In this document: positions 8,129 through 16,869 of the stretch, piece by piece
How positions within the stretch are numbered: the stretch's first letter is position 1
How the letters are laid out: every line of letters starts with the position of its first letter
Origin: Desulfosarcina sp.
GTDB lineage: Bacteria; Desulfobacterota; Desulfobacteria; Desulfobacterales; Desulfosarcinaceae
Assembly (NCBI GenBank): GCA_014237405.1
Contig: JABZFO010000039.1
Location: 1 to 33,372, forward strand
Direction: 5' to 3'
DNA length: 33,372 nucleotides
Notes under the pieces: generated by a model
The model's input: the letters and a program-made list of their open reading frames with translations, nothing else
Database searches by the model: none
What the model was told of the DNA's origin: nothing
Position numbers and translations under genes: made by a program

Positions 8129-8542
8129 ATGCTTGAGATATCCAACCAATTGTCCATACCGGACGATGAGATAGAAATCAGCGCCATTCGCGCCCAGGGG
8201 GCCGGTGGTCAGAATGTGAACAAGGTGTCTTCGGCGGTGCATCTGCGGTTCGACGTCCGGGCTTCGTCGCTGCCGGAGCCGTGTAAAGCCAAGGTGTTGC
8301 GCTGCCGGGACCGGCGCATCACCAAAAGCGGTGTCATCGTAATCAAAGCCCAGGAATATCGCACCCTGGAGAAGAACCGGGAAGCGGCGCGCATGCGTCT
8401 GGTACACCTGATCCGCGGCGCCTTGGTGCCGATCAGGAAACGTAAAGCCACCCGTCCCACCCGTGGCTCCGTGCAGCGACGTATGGACTACAAAACCCGG
8501 CGGGGAAGGCTAAAGTCGTTGCGGCGCAAAGTGACACGATGA
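8129..8542 (+). CDS. arfB: ArfB-type peptidyl-tRNA hydrolase (ribosome rescue)
   Basis: 137 residues, the usual size of ArfB/YaeJ/ICT1. This factor enters stalled ribosomes and releases the peptide without a stop codon. The class I release factor GGQ loop is intact (RAQGAGGQNVNKVSSAVHLR, GGQ at 26-28), and the C-terminus is the expected basic tail (RKRKATRP and RRGRLKSLRRKVTR) that threads the empty mRNA channel. No codon-recognition domain is present, which separates it from RF1/RF2. AGGA precedes the ATG. The TGA stop coincides with the left end of a family A repeat. Confidence 0.93.
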   Translation: MLEISNQLSIPDDEIEISAIRAQGAGGQNVNKVSSAVHLRFDVRASSLPEPCKAKVLRCRDRRITKSGVIVIKAQEYRTLEKNREAARMRLVHLIRGALVPIRKRKATRPTRGSVQRRMDYKTRRGRLKSLRRKVTR

Positions 8543-8682
8543 CCCATCCATAAACGGCATCTTTCGGCCCAGGCCTGTGTTCTCTCTCTGCTGAAATCCT
8601 CGACGTAGCGCTGTTACGCCTGCGGTTTCAACATCGTTGCGGCCTTGGCCTGAACCAAAATCTACCATTTATGGAATGGCTA
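8540..8682 (+). repeat. MITE-like palindromic repeat, family A copy 2
   Basis: Shares ACGGCATCTTTCGGCCCAGG, the GAAATCCTCGACGTAGCGCT core and GGCCTTGGCCTGAACCAAAA with the copies at 2664 and 16535. The termini are more diverged (TGACCCATCCATAAACGG; CATTTATGGAATGGCTA). The left end overlaps the arfB stop codon. Confidence 0.8.
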
Positions 8683-8734
8683 TTAACTGATTTTGCATAA
8701 AACATAGCAACGAGTGTTTATGAAAAGGGCCTAT

Positions 8735-9100
8735 ATGGCACGATTCGAAAACAGGAACACTCGGCTGGTTTACTCCATCGAGCATGGCCGAACCTGCCCG
8801 AAATGCAAAAAGAATTTGGACCGTTGCAGCTGCCGGAAAATGACGGTACGACCGGCTGGGGACGGCATCATCAGGGTCGGACGGGCCACCAAAGGCCGTA
8901 AGGGCAAAGGGGTGACCGTGATCATCGGACTTCCCATGAGTGACGGTCAGCTGAAGCAGCTGGCCAAAACGCTCAAGCAGAAATGCGGCAGCGGTGGTAC
9001 GGTTAAAGCCGGCACCATCGAAATCCAGGGCGATCACCGGGACTTATTGGTGACTGAACTGAAAGGCATGGGGTATACGGTCAGGCGGTCGGGGGGATGA
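8735..9100 (+). CDS. SUI1/eIF1-domain translation factor (YciH-like)
   Basis: The C-terminal ~80 residues are a SUI1 fold: [20 protein letters not shown], a [20 protein letters not shown] helix and the [19 protein letters not shown] strand pair. The N-terminus has a four-cysteine knuckle (CPKC-x6-CSC) typical of bacterial homologues. YciH-type proteins bind the small subunit and affect initiation fidelity. ATG 8735 is preferred (121 residues; AAAGGG 6 bases upstream); GTG 8714 and ATG 8720 are in-frame alternatives. It follows arfB with only a repeat element between them. Confidence 0.88.
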   Translation: MARFENRNTRLVYSIEHGRTCPKCKKNLDRCSCRKMTVRPAGDGIIRVGRATKGRKGKGVTVIIGLPMSDGQLKQLAKTLKQKCGSGGTVKAGTIEIQGDHRDLLVTELKGMGYTVRRSGG

Positions 9101-9433
9101 CGGAGGACGGATGACAGAGGACTGTTTTGCATTCAACATACAACCAGTATGAAACCATAAACGCGTCTTGCCTGATCTTATATAAAACCGGCAAACCAAT
9201 ATCCGGCGCCATCTAAGGCCAATTTACTTTTCCGGGCACTTACGATAAAAACTGAAGCAATTCCTGCCGACTGTAAGATTTCAGCAGCCCATTTTAAAAT
9301 CGGAATCCATCGGTGTCAAGTTCATTTGCCGGTATGATATCCGGTTTTAGCCGCTTCAGAATTTAAACAGAGTATGATATGCTGAAAAACGAGCCCGGGA
9401 CAGCGACCCAAGAAGAACAAGGATGGCCGGCAA
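9101..9433. other. intergenic, nothing recognised
   Basis: 333 bases without a supportable gene, repeat or terminator. A 13-codon frame from ATG 9113 has a GGAGG close upstream but looks like chance. A promoter for the following hydrolase gene should lie here, but I see no clear consensus pair. Confidence 0.4.
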
Positions 9434-10258
9434 ATGGCCTATTTCCGAACCCAGGACGGGTGCAGCCTGTATTATGAAACCATCGGATTCGAGTTTGCCC
9501 GGCCGGTGGTGATTTTTTTGAACGGCACCCTGCAGACCACCATGTACTGGAAGGTGATCGCGGCGTCATTAAAACCTGAGTTCCGTTCGCTGCTTTACGA
9601 TGCCAGGGGGCAGGGGGAAAGCGAACTGGGCGAATTGCCCCTTTCTCTGGATCTGCACATGGAGGACCTTTCCGCTCTGATTCGTCACCTTGAGCTGGGG
9701 CCGGTTTGCCTGGTGGGGTTGAGTCACGGCGCGCTGTTGGCCTATGCCATGGCCCGGCGGAGGCCTAAAATGGTCAGTCGACTGGTTATGTGCTCCATCG
9801 GGGTTCGGGCACCGGTGCGCGCCCGGCTCATTGTCCGATCATGGCTGAAGATTATCGAAAGCGGTGGGATCGAGGTCCTTGTGAGCGCTGTCATGCCCCA
9901 TGTTTTTAGCGAGAGCTATCTGGTCCGGAACAGAAAGATTCTTGACCGCATCGCCAAAACCATCATCCGACGGAACCGGGCGCCGTCCCTGGTGGCGCAC
10001 TTATCGGCCATGGCCGGTTACCCGAGTTTAAGATCCATGCTGAAAAGACTGGACGTGCCCTCGTTGGTGATGTGCGGTTCAGACGATCCCCTGGTAAGTG
10101 TTACAGGGGCGGCGGTGGTGGCCGAGGAAAGCGGCGGCCGGCATCTGGTGGTCAACGGTGCCGGCCACTCGATTCCGGTGGAGGCATCGGAGCTGTTCCT
10201 GAAGACCATCTCCCAATTTTTGTCGGGGCGATGGACGGATATGCCGGAGGCCATTTAA
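9434..10258 (+). CDS. alpha/beta hydrolase
   Basis: 274 residues with the complete alpha/beta-hydrolase layout. The oxyanion region is FLNGTLQ near residue 30, the nucleophile elbow is GLSHG with Ser97, the acid is Asp217 or Asp218 in CGSDDPLV, and the catalytic His245 is in GAGHSIPVE. No signal peptide, so it is cytoplasmic. The fold covers esterases, lactonases, 3-oxoadipate enol-lactonase and acyl transferases, and the sequence does not single out a substrate. Start ATG 9434 has a weak AAGG 11 bases upstream. It stands alone between spacers. Confidence 0.88.
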   Translation: MAYFRTQDGCSLYYETIGFEFARPVVIFLNGTLQTTMYWKVIAASLKPEFRSLLYDARGQGESELGELPLSLDLHMEDLSALIRHLELGPVCLVGLSHGALLAYAMARRRPKMVSRLVMCSIGVRAPVRARLIVRSWLKIIESGGIEVLVSAVMPHVFSESYLVRNRKILDRIAKTIIRRNRAPSLVAHLSAMAGYPSLRSMLKRLDVPSLVMCGSDDPLVSVTGAAVVAEESGGRHLVVNGAGHSIPVEASELFLKTISQFLSGRWTDMPEAI

Positions 10259-10317
10259 GGACCCAGGCTTACACTGTAACAGCCCACGAGTCGGTGTTCA
10301 GTCTTTCCGCCAGTTTA

Positions 10318-10378
10318 TAAAACTAGGCAGAATACCTTATTCAAAATTCGACGTTGGACTTTGGATGTTCGACGTTTA
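10318..10378 (-). repeat. palindromic repeat, family C half copy
   Basis: Contains AGGCAGAATACCTTATTCAA and AATTCGACGTTGGACTTTGG, matching the right half of the element at 28404-28523. The left arm is missing. Confidence 0.7.
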
Positions 10379-10450
10379 TAGCCTTTTCGCTTTGACGGCT
10401 ACGTCTTTGATATGGATAGTAATCTGCATGAATAAAGGAGTCGTGAACAA

Positions 10451-11578
10451 ATGGTCAGCGTAGGCATCGTTGGATGGCGCGGGATGGTGGGATCGGTTCT
10501 CATGGATCGGATGGCGGCGGAAAATGGCTTTGCCAGGTTTGATCCGGTCTTTTTTTCCACGTCTCAGGCTGGAAAAACCGGGCCGGATATTGGCACCGGC
10601 CCCCAGCCGGTTCTGGATGCGAACGATTTGAGCAGGCTGGGCGACATGGCGGTAATCATATCATGCCAGGGCGGCAGCTATACGGAGCGGACGCACCCTG
10701 CGCTGCGGCAAAAGGGGTGGGACGGTTACTGGATCGATGCCGCATCCACACTGCGAATGAAGGACAACAGCGTCATTGTCCTGGACCCGGTAAACCGCAA
10801 CGTGATTGACAAGGCCCTTGAAGGTGGCATCAAAAATTATATCGGCGGCAACTGTACGGTTTCTCTGATGCTCATGGCCCTTGGCGGGCTGTTTGAAAAA
10901 AACTGGGTTGCGTGGATGACAGCCATGACCTACCAGAGTGCCTCGGGTGCCGGGGCCAACAACATGCGGGAACTGGTGATGCAGATGGGACTGCTGGGCG
11001 ACAGTGCCAAGGCACTGCTGGCTGACCCGGCATCGTCCATTCTGGACATTGACCGGCAGATCACCGAGACACTGGCCGGGCCGGATTTCTCAACTCAGTA
11101 TTTCGGTGCGCCGCTGGCAGCCAGCCTGATTCCCTGGATCGACCGGGCCATGGAAAACGGGCAGACCCGGGAAGAGTGGAAGGGACAGGTGGAGACAAAC
11201 AAGATTCTCGGGCGCTCGGACAATCCCATTGCCATCGACGGGCAATGTGTCCGCGTCGGCGCCATGCGCTGCCACAGTCAGGCCCTGACCATTAAGCTGA
11301 CAGAAGACATTCCTTTAGATGTCATTGAAAATGCCATTGCATCGGCCAACGACTGGGTGTCGGTGGTGCCCAATGACAAGGCTGCCACCTTGGCGCAGCT
11401 CAGCCCGGCGGCGGTTTCCGGAACTCTTTCCATACCCGTGGGGCGTATTCGCAAAATGAACATGGGGCCACACTATCTGACCGCCTTTACCGTGGGCGAC
11501 CAACTGCTTTGGGGGGCGGCCGAACCCTTGCGCCGGGTACTCAACATTATCCTTGACCGTATGGACGGCGATGCCTGA
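10451..11578 (+). CDS. asd: aspartate-semialdehyde dehydrogenase
   Basis: 375 residues, matching the long (Gram-negative type) Asd, which reduces aspartyl phosphate to aspartate semialdehyde with NADPH on the way to lysine, diaminopimelate, methionine and threonine. The nucleotide-binding N-terminus reads VGIVGWRGMVGSVLMDRM. The thioester cysteine is C135 in GGNCTVSLM, at the E. coli position. YQSASGAGANNMREL and the histidine in VGAMRCHSQALTIKL complete the active site. AAAGGAG lies about 10 bases upstream of the ATG. A GC-rich hairpin follows the stop. No other amino-acid biosynthesis gene is adjacent. Confidence 0.96.
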   Translation: MVSVGIVGWRGMVGSVLMDRMAAENGFARFDPVFFSTSQAGKTGPDIGTGPQPVLDANDLSRLGDMAVIISCQGGSYTERTHPALRQKGWDGYWIDAASTLRMKDNSVIVLDPVNRNVIDKALEGGIKNYIGGNCTVSLMLMALGGLFEKNWVAWMTAMTYQSASGAGANNMRELVMQMGLLGDSAKALLADPASSILDIDRQITETLAGPDFSTQYFGAPLAASLIPWIDRAMENGQTREEWKGQVETNKILGRSDNPIAIDGQCVRVGAMRCHSQALTIKLTEDIPLDVIENAIASANDWVSVVPNDKAATLAQLSPAAVSGTLSIPVGRIRKMNMGPHYLTAFTVGDQLLWGAAEPLRRVLNIILDRMDGDA

Positions 11579-11594
11579 CCCTAACAGGCTTGTC

Positions 11595-11616
11595 GGGCCA
11601 TCGGCTGCCGAGGCCC
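11595..11616 (+). terminator. possible terminator hairpin after asd
   Basis: GGGCC-AT-CGG-CTG-CCG-A-GGCCC forms a strong stem 17 bases after the asd stop. The T-run (GTTTTTTG) is about 15 bases further on, so classic intrinsic termination is uncertain. Confidence 0.4.
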
Positions 11617-11877
11617 TAAGATTGGCCACGTGTTTTTTGTGCGTAGATTATCCCGAATTTTAGAGTGTTGTGTTTTATCTATTTTGATGTATTATATCGA
11701 CTAAATGGGTGTGCGCTTGTAGTTTTAGCTCTTCTGATCCACTGGATTGGAGGAGCTTCTTTTTTGGCGCGGCCCTACAATTACAGATCCTGCCGGTAGT
11801 ACGTGACCATGCGGTATCAATGCGTTTGCACCGGTCTGACGGACACTACCCACGGCCCACAACGGGCCTCATCGGAC
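11617..11877. other. intergenic, nothing recognised
   Basis: Spacer between the converging asd gene and the minus-strand HExxH gene. I see no gene, repeat copy or RNA in it. Confidence 0.4.
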
Positions 11878-12354
11878 CTATGGTTCGGATTGGCAGATGC
11901 GGTTGGCGATACCCGCTGCTTCTTTTTCAAGGGGTGCATGGTCGTACCCATAATCCAGACATTCGCTAAGGTACTGTTGCAAAAAAGGGGATATCCCGCC
12001 GAGTTTTTCATACTGGGCAATGTGAGCCAGTTCATGGGCAAGCAGAATGCGGTTCGACGAGAATTCCGATTTGATGAAAATACCATATCGGAAGGCGATG
12101 CCGGCGGTATGGTCGGAGATCAGGCGAGTGGCATCAGTGGCGGCTTTCAAAATCGGGTGCTTGGGATAGGGGATCTGAGCCACCCGGAACACCCGGATTT
12201 TTTCAGGGTGCCGGACGCCTGCGGCTTTGGCGTCCGACAGTTGATCCGGGGTGAGCGGTACCCCGTTTTCCAAGGCCACCTGCTCTTTTGCCGAAACCCA
12301 TTGGGCTGCAATGGGCATGAGCTGTTGCAGGTTTTCCGTAGAAATGGAAATCAT
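11878..12354 (-). CDS. HExxH zinc-protease-like protein of unknown function
   Basis: 158 residues with a clear zincin motif HELAHIAQYE (H107, E108, H111) preceded by a hydrophobic residue pair. It is followed by an acidic segment ECLDYGYDHAPLEKEA that could supply the third metal ligand (E131, E143 or E145), as in gluzincins. No signal peptide or membrane segment, so it is probably cytoplasmic. Small single-domain proteins of this kind occur in many Proteobacteria without an assigned substrate. I do not recognise a characterised homologue. The gene follows the outer-membrane barrel gene on the same strand after about 160 bases. Confidence 0.72.
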   Translation of the reverse strand: MISISTENLQQLMPIAAQWVSAKEQVALENGVPLTPDQLSDAKAAGVRHPEKIRVFRVAQIPYPKHPILKAATDATRLISDHTAGIAFRYGIFIKSEFSSNRILLAHELAHIAQYEKLGGISPFLQQYLSECLDYGYDHAPLEKEAAGIANRICQSEP

Positions 12355-12513
12355 GGATCCCTTAACCGGTTAATTTTGATAGTTAAACCAATGTCGAATC
12401 GTTGACGGAAAAAGAGTGTGGGTTCCTTTCAATCTAAATGCAATTCAGAAGCCTTGTCAACTGCGTGATAGTTTCTGTGGCTATTTTGACGAATCAGCAT
12501 TTGAGGGTTAAAA

Positions 12514-13442
12514 TCAGAATAGATAGGACAAACCCGCTTCAAAGGTGAATGAACGCCATTGGACCTCGTTGAGGCGGGTGTCGGCGGTGGTGCCGTCTGC
12601 GAAATAGATGCGGTCCAGTCCGGCATCTGTGGTCATCTCTTTCATGTTCATTCCCACATTGATTCCCCAGCGGTTGCGCGCAGATTCCAGTTGGCTTCGG
12701 CATCATAATCCACCCAGTGGTATTCTCCGGTAAACATGACCCCGATTTTAGTAAATGGACCGTCTGTGCAGGGAATCGAAAATAAGAGATCCACGCCGAG
12801 CCAGGGGCCTTTCCAGCGGGTCTGATAGCGGCTGTCCAGGCCGGTGATGGGGCCGATAGGTGTTGTGGCGGGCGGGGCAGTGAAATCCTGGTAGCCGTCT
12901 ACGATGTTTAAGTCTTGCTCGGAGACGGCGTAACCAAGCATGGGGCAGACCACGATGGTAGATTCAAAAAAGGAAAAGCGGGGGCCGATACCGATAGATC
13001 CATCCCAAACATTGTTTCCGTCCACTCCGTTCAGTGAACGGGAGAATTCCTGGGTCCGGCTGTCGCCATTATAGTCCGAATCCTGGTTGTTGCCGGATAC
13101 CACTGTTCCATAGTCCAAATGGCCCCGCACATAGATGCGATTCTTGATGACGGTGCGATTGGCCAATTTGAGCTGATAGATTTTAAGGTCGGACCAGGTG
13201 AGTTCGGAAAGGACGTTGGGATCGCTTCCCTGCAGGTTGCCGGCGATGTGCCAGTTCAATTTGTCGGTACGGTAGCCGGCGGACAGGTCAAAGGAGGCGG
13301 CAGCCCAGCTGAAATAAGAATCATCGTTATTCGCTTTTTCAACGGGGGCGTGATCTTCAGGCTCAAGGGGTTGTGAAAAAACCTGGGAAACAGGAAGAGC
13401 AACAAACAAACAAAGAACCAGCGCCGTAACGAAGTGTCGCAT
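12514..13442 (-). pseudogene. outer membrane beta-barrel protein, frameshifted near the 3' end
   Basis: Start ATG 13442 (AAGAAAGAG upstream) gives a signal peptide MRHFVTALVLCLFVALPVSQ with likely cleavage after VFS. Alternating amphipathic, aromatic-rich strands follow (FDLSAGYRTDKLNWHIAGN, RIYVRGHLDYG, KGPWLGVDLLFSIP, IGVMFTGEYHWVDYDAEANW). The original frame stops at 12648. A one-base shift at about 12671-12682 restores RWGINVGMNMKEMTTDAGLD and ends in WRSFTFEAGLSYLF at 12514, with the terminal phenylalanine typical of Bam-assembled barrels. The strand pattern recalls omptin-like or similar ten-strand barrels, but I cannot name the family. One missing base could be a true mutation or a sequence error. 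Confidence 0.7.
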
Positions 13443-13697
13443 GAGTAGTCTCTTTCTTGGGATCGCAGTCATTGTTTGTATAAGAATATGCCCAGTTGGA
13501 TCGCCAGTGGCTGACGATTGTTCCGGGCAACGCCGCTGTCATCTCATGAAACCGAATGAAATTCAAGTCTTAAACGCGGCAACAGCCTTCTTGACTTGCA
13601 ATGGCCGGTGATTTAAGGTTGGGTCGCTTCAACGTTCGGTCCAACACACCGGTGCCTTGGAATATGGTTTTTTTTATATGCGGTGCAGTTTTTAAAG

Positions 13698-13796
13698 GAC
13701 GATGCCTGTGCCATACTGGCCGGCAGCAAGATGTTTTCCCACACCATCAACGCCGTTCGGGAATACCTGGACGGAACTGCTGCCCAACAGGATTGA
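13698..13796 (+). other. possible 3' tail of a lost gene upstream of lnt
   Basis: One frame reads FLKDDACAILAGSKMFSHTI, then NAVREYLDGTAAQQD and TGA at 13794-13796, one base before the likely GTG start of lnt. A stop/start arrangement this tight and the protein-like composition suggest the end of a real gene that was translationally coupled to lnt. The frame has no recognisable start upstream (the codons before 13680 look random), so it would be a remnant. Not recognised; low confidence. Confidence 0.3.
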
Positions 13797-13797
13797 C

Positions 13798-15435
13798 GTG
13801 GTGATCGCGTTTAAATCGAAATGGTTGCCTGCCATCATCAGCGGCTTGTTGCTGACCGCGGCATTTCCCAAAGTTGGGATTTCGGGCCTGGCCTGGTTCG
13901 CACTGGTGCCTCTGTTTATCGTGCTGCGGGAGCTGAACCCCAAAGAAGCCTTCAGAACCGGTATGATTGCCGGCCTGGCCCACTACCTGACCCTGTTGTA
14001 CTGGGTGGTGTTTACCATGCGCACTTACGGATACCTTCCATGGTGGCAGTGCGTATCCCTGCTGGTACTGCTTTCCGCATACCTTGCCCTCTATATGGGC
14101 CTTTTTGCGCTGACCTTGTCTCGCCTTTGCCGAAAACCCGGACACCTGGTCATGCTCGCACCGGTTTTCTGGGTGGCGCTGGAGTATATCCGGAGCTTTC
14201 TGCTCACTGGATTCCCCTGGGGAATTGTTGGATATTCCCAGTTTAATCGGTTGCATATCATCCAGATCTCAGATATGTTTGGTGTGTATGGGATCTCTTT
14301 TCTGGTGGTGCTTTTCAATGTTGCCGTTTATGTGCTGCTGCTGTTCGTTGCCCAGAAAAAATGGCGGGAGCATCCGGTACACAAGAGGCAGGCCTTGCAG
14401 GCCATCGTACTGCCCCTTATCCTGATCAGTCTTGGTCTGGTTTACGGGAACATGCGGATCGGGGCCATGGATGACGCCATGGCCGGGGCTTCATCATCCC
14501 GTGTGGCGGTGGTTCAGGGCAATATCGACCAGGCCCGGAAATGGGACCCGGCATTTCAAATCGGTACCACAAAAAAATATGTGGATCTAACGCTGTCGGC
14601 CGCCGCCGGTCAACCGGATTTGGTGGTGTGGCCGGAAACGGCGACCCCGTTTTACTTCGAAGCCAGCCCCAAGCTTACCCGGCTTGTGACCGACGCCGTC
14701 CGTCAGGCGGGCATTCATCTGCTGGTGGGGAGCCCCAGCGTCCAGGGGGAGCCGGGCAGCCATGCTTACTACAACAGCGCTTATATGGTGGCGCCAGACG
14801 GCCGCGCCACCGGGCGGTACGACAAGGTTCACCTGGTACCCTTCGGCGAGTATGTGCCGCTCAAACGTTTGTTGTCGTTCGTGGGCAAGATGGTGGCCCA
14901 GGTGGGCGACTTCTCGGCCGGAGAGAAAGGCCGAACCCTCGCCTGGGGAGACGATGGCCCGCCCATCGGTGTGCAAATCTGTTTCGAGATCATTTTCCCG
15001 GGGCTTTCCAGATCCCTGGTGAAAAACGGTGCAGGGGTGCTGGTCAACCTGACCAACGATGCCTGGTTCGGCAAGAGCAGCGCCGCGTACCAGCATTTTT
15101 CCATGGGGGTCTTTCGTGCTGTCGAGAACCGCCGCAGCCTGGTGCGTTGCGCCAATACGGGGATCAGCGGATTCGTGGACCCCGCCGGGCGGATCGTGGC
15201 GCGCACCGCCCTGTTCGAAGATGCGGTGGTTGTCCACACGGTTCCCGCACTGACCGAAACGACCATCTATACCCGTATCGGCGACGCCTTGCCCCTGGCC
15301 TGCCTGGTCGTGCTGGGTCTGCTGATGGGACGGCCCATGATTCAAGATCGGCAGGTGGTACCCGGCGCCATGCTGGTTAAAATGCCTGATCGGATTAAAC
15401 AATGGGTCAGCCGGTTGGTTGACAAGAGGAGATAA
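13798..15435 (+). CDS. lnt: apolipoprotein N-acyltransferase
   Basis: Inner-membrane enzyme that adds the third acyl chain to lipoproteins. GTG 13798 is chosen because the upstream extension is unlike the family and AGGA lies 5 bases before it, giving 545 residues. Six or more N-terminal transmembrane helices (AIISGLLLTAAFPKVGISGL onward) precede a periplasmic nitrilase-type domain. The catalytic triad is visible as E280 in WPETATPF, K343 in KVHLVPFGEY and C395 in QICFEIIFP, closely matching E. coli spacing. A final hydrophobic helix (LACLVVLGLLMG) returns to the membrane. It overlaps the ribosome-binding site of prfB, four bases downstream, so the two are coupled. Confidence 0.95.
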   Translation: MVIAFKSKWLPAIISGLLLTAAFPKVGISGLAWFALVPLFIVLRELNPKEAFRTGMIAGLAHYLTLLYWVVFTMRTYGYLPWWQCVSLLVLLSAYLALYMGLFALTLSRLCRKPGHLVMLAPVFWVALEYIRSFLLTGFPWGIVGYSQFNRLHIIQISDMFGVYGISFLVVLFNVAVYVLLLFVAQKKWREHPVHKRQALQAIVLPLILISLGLVYGNMRIGAMDDAMAGASSSRVAVVQGNIDQARKWDPAFQIGTTKKYVDLTLSAAAGQPDLVVWPETATPFYFEASPKLTRLVTDAVRQAGIHLLVGSPSVQGEPGSHAYYNSAYMVAPDGRATGRYDKVHLVPFGEYVPLKRLLSFVGKMVAQVGDFSAGEKGRTLAWGDDGPPIGVQICFEIIFPGLSRSLVKNGAGVLVNLTNDAWFGKSSAAYQHFSMGVFRAVENRRSLVRCANTGISGFVDPAGRIVARTALFEDAVVVHTVPALTETTIYTRIGDALPLACLVVLGLLMGRPMIQDRQVVPGAMLVKMPDRIKQWVSRLVDKRR

Positions 15436-15438
15436 ACA

Positions 15439-16537
15439 ATGAGTACCGAAGCCAAACAGACACTGAAAGAACATAGACAGAAGCTTGACCAGCTCAAGGA
15501 GTATCTTTGACCTGACCAGTCAGGAAAAACGGTTCCAGGAAATCGAGGCGGAAATCGCCCGGGATGGGTTCTGGGACAACCCCGACGCCACCACTGCCAT
15601 TTTAAAGGAACGCACCCTTCTGAGCCAGCGGATCGATACCTTTCACGGCCTGGAAAAAGACCTGGAGGATGCGGGGATTTTTCTGGAGTTGGCCATAGAA
15701 GAGACGGATGCCGATACGTTGGAGGAAGTATCCGGCCAGATCCGCGAGCTGGGGCGTCGGTTGCACCGGTTCTCCCTGGATATGATGCTGGACGGCGACG
15801 ACGATCGGAACAATGCCATCATCTCCATCAACGCCGGTGCCGGGGGTACCGAGGCCCAGGACTGGGCGGAGATGCTGTTCCGCATGTACCTGAGATGGGT
15901 GGATGGCAAGGGCTTTAAATCCAGCATTGTCGATTTTCAGCCCGGTGACGAGGCGGGCATCAAAAGCGTTACCTTTACCGTCACCGGCCAATACGCCTTT
16001 GGCTATCTCAAGTCGGAAAGCGGCGTCCACCGGCTGGTGAGAATTTCTCCCTTCAATGCCAGCGGCAAGCGCCACACCTCATTCGCATCTGTTTTCGTCT
16101 ATCCGGAGCTTGACAATGAGATCGAGATCGACGTGGAGGAGAAAGACCTTCGTGTAGATGTGTTCCGTGCCAGCGGCGCCGGCGGCCAGCACGTGAACAA
16201 GACCAGCAGCGCCGTGCGCATCACCCACCTGCCCACCGGTATCGTGGTTCAGTGTCAGCAGGAAAAATCCCAGCACCGCAACAAAGACATGGCCATGAAG
16301 GTGCTCAAGGCGCGGCTTTACGAGGCGGAAAAACGCAAGCAGGACGAGCGGCTGCAGGAGATCCACGACGGCAAGGACGAGATTGCCTGGGGCAGCCAGA
16401 TCCGCTCCTATGTGCTGCATCCTTACCAGATGGTCAAGGATCACCGGATCGGCCTGGATGTGGGCAATGTGAACAGCGTGCTGGACGGGGCCATCGATGT
16501 GTTCATAGAAGGGGTATTGTTGTCGGGTAAGGCATAG
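15439..16537 (+). CDS. prfB: peptide chain release factor 2 (programmed +1 frameshift)
   Basis: Recognises UGA and UAA and triggers peptide release. Translation starts at ATG 15439 (AGGAGA upstream, inside the lnt end), reads 23 codons to ...QLKEYL and meets TGA at 15508-15510. A +1 shift continues with DLTSQEKRFQEIEAE to 16537, giving 365 residues, the E. coli RF2 length. The SPF anticodon-like tripeptide (RISPFNASGKRHTSF) identifies RF2, and GGQ is present in RASGAGGQHVNKTSSAV. The TAG stop is shared with the terminal bases of a family A repeat. Annotations starting at 15485 miss the N-terminus. Confidence 0.96.
15496..15510 (+). promoter_or_regulatory. RF2 autoregulatory frameshift site
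   Basis: An internal Shine-Dalgarno-like AAGGAG (15496-15501), a 3-base spacer and CTT-TGA-C. This is the arrangement that makes ribosomes slip +1 when RF2 is scarce, so RF2 controls its own synthesis. Confidence 0.93.
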
Positions 16538-16680
16538 TGTTCGTCCACAAACGGTATCTTTCGGCCCAGGCAGGCGTTCTCGCTCTGCTGAAATCCTCGA
16601 CGTAGCGCTGCTACGCCTTCGGTTTCAACATCGCTGCGGCCTTGGCCTGAACCAAAATCCACCATTTCTGGATGAACACG
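16535..16680 (+). repeat. MITE-like palindromic repeat, family A copy 3
   Basis: TAGTGTTCGTCCACAAACGG on the left and CATTTCTGGATGAACACG on the right are near-perfect inverted ends. The interior matches the copies at 2664 and 8540, with the central hairpin CGTAGC-GCT-GCTACG. The left TAG is the prfB stop codon. Confidence 0.85.
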
Positions 16681-16869
16681 CTAAGGATAATTGCAGAGAA
16701 TTTAACCTCGGGCTAAAACCCAAACCCCTTTAACGAATTGAAATGTCCATTCTATAAAATCATAAGGTTTTGAATTTTAGTCAATTGTGAGTTGGATATT
16801 GAGATTTGTCGGTTATGTGCTTTTCATGGTTTCTTTTCAAATTGGTGAAATATCCGGAATAGGACGCTG

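Noticed and set aside
14587..15474. Minus-strand open frame of 295 codons opposite lnt
   Set aside because: Composition is typical of GC-rich antisense shadow (His/Gln/Gly-rich), with no ribosome-binding site or motif.
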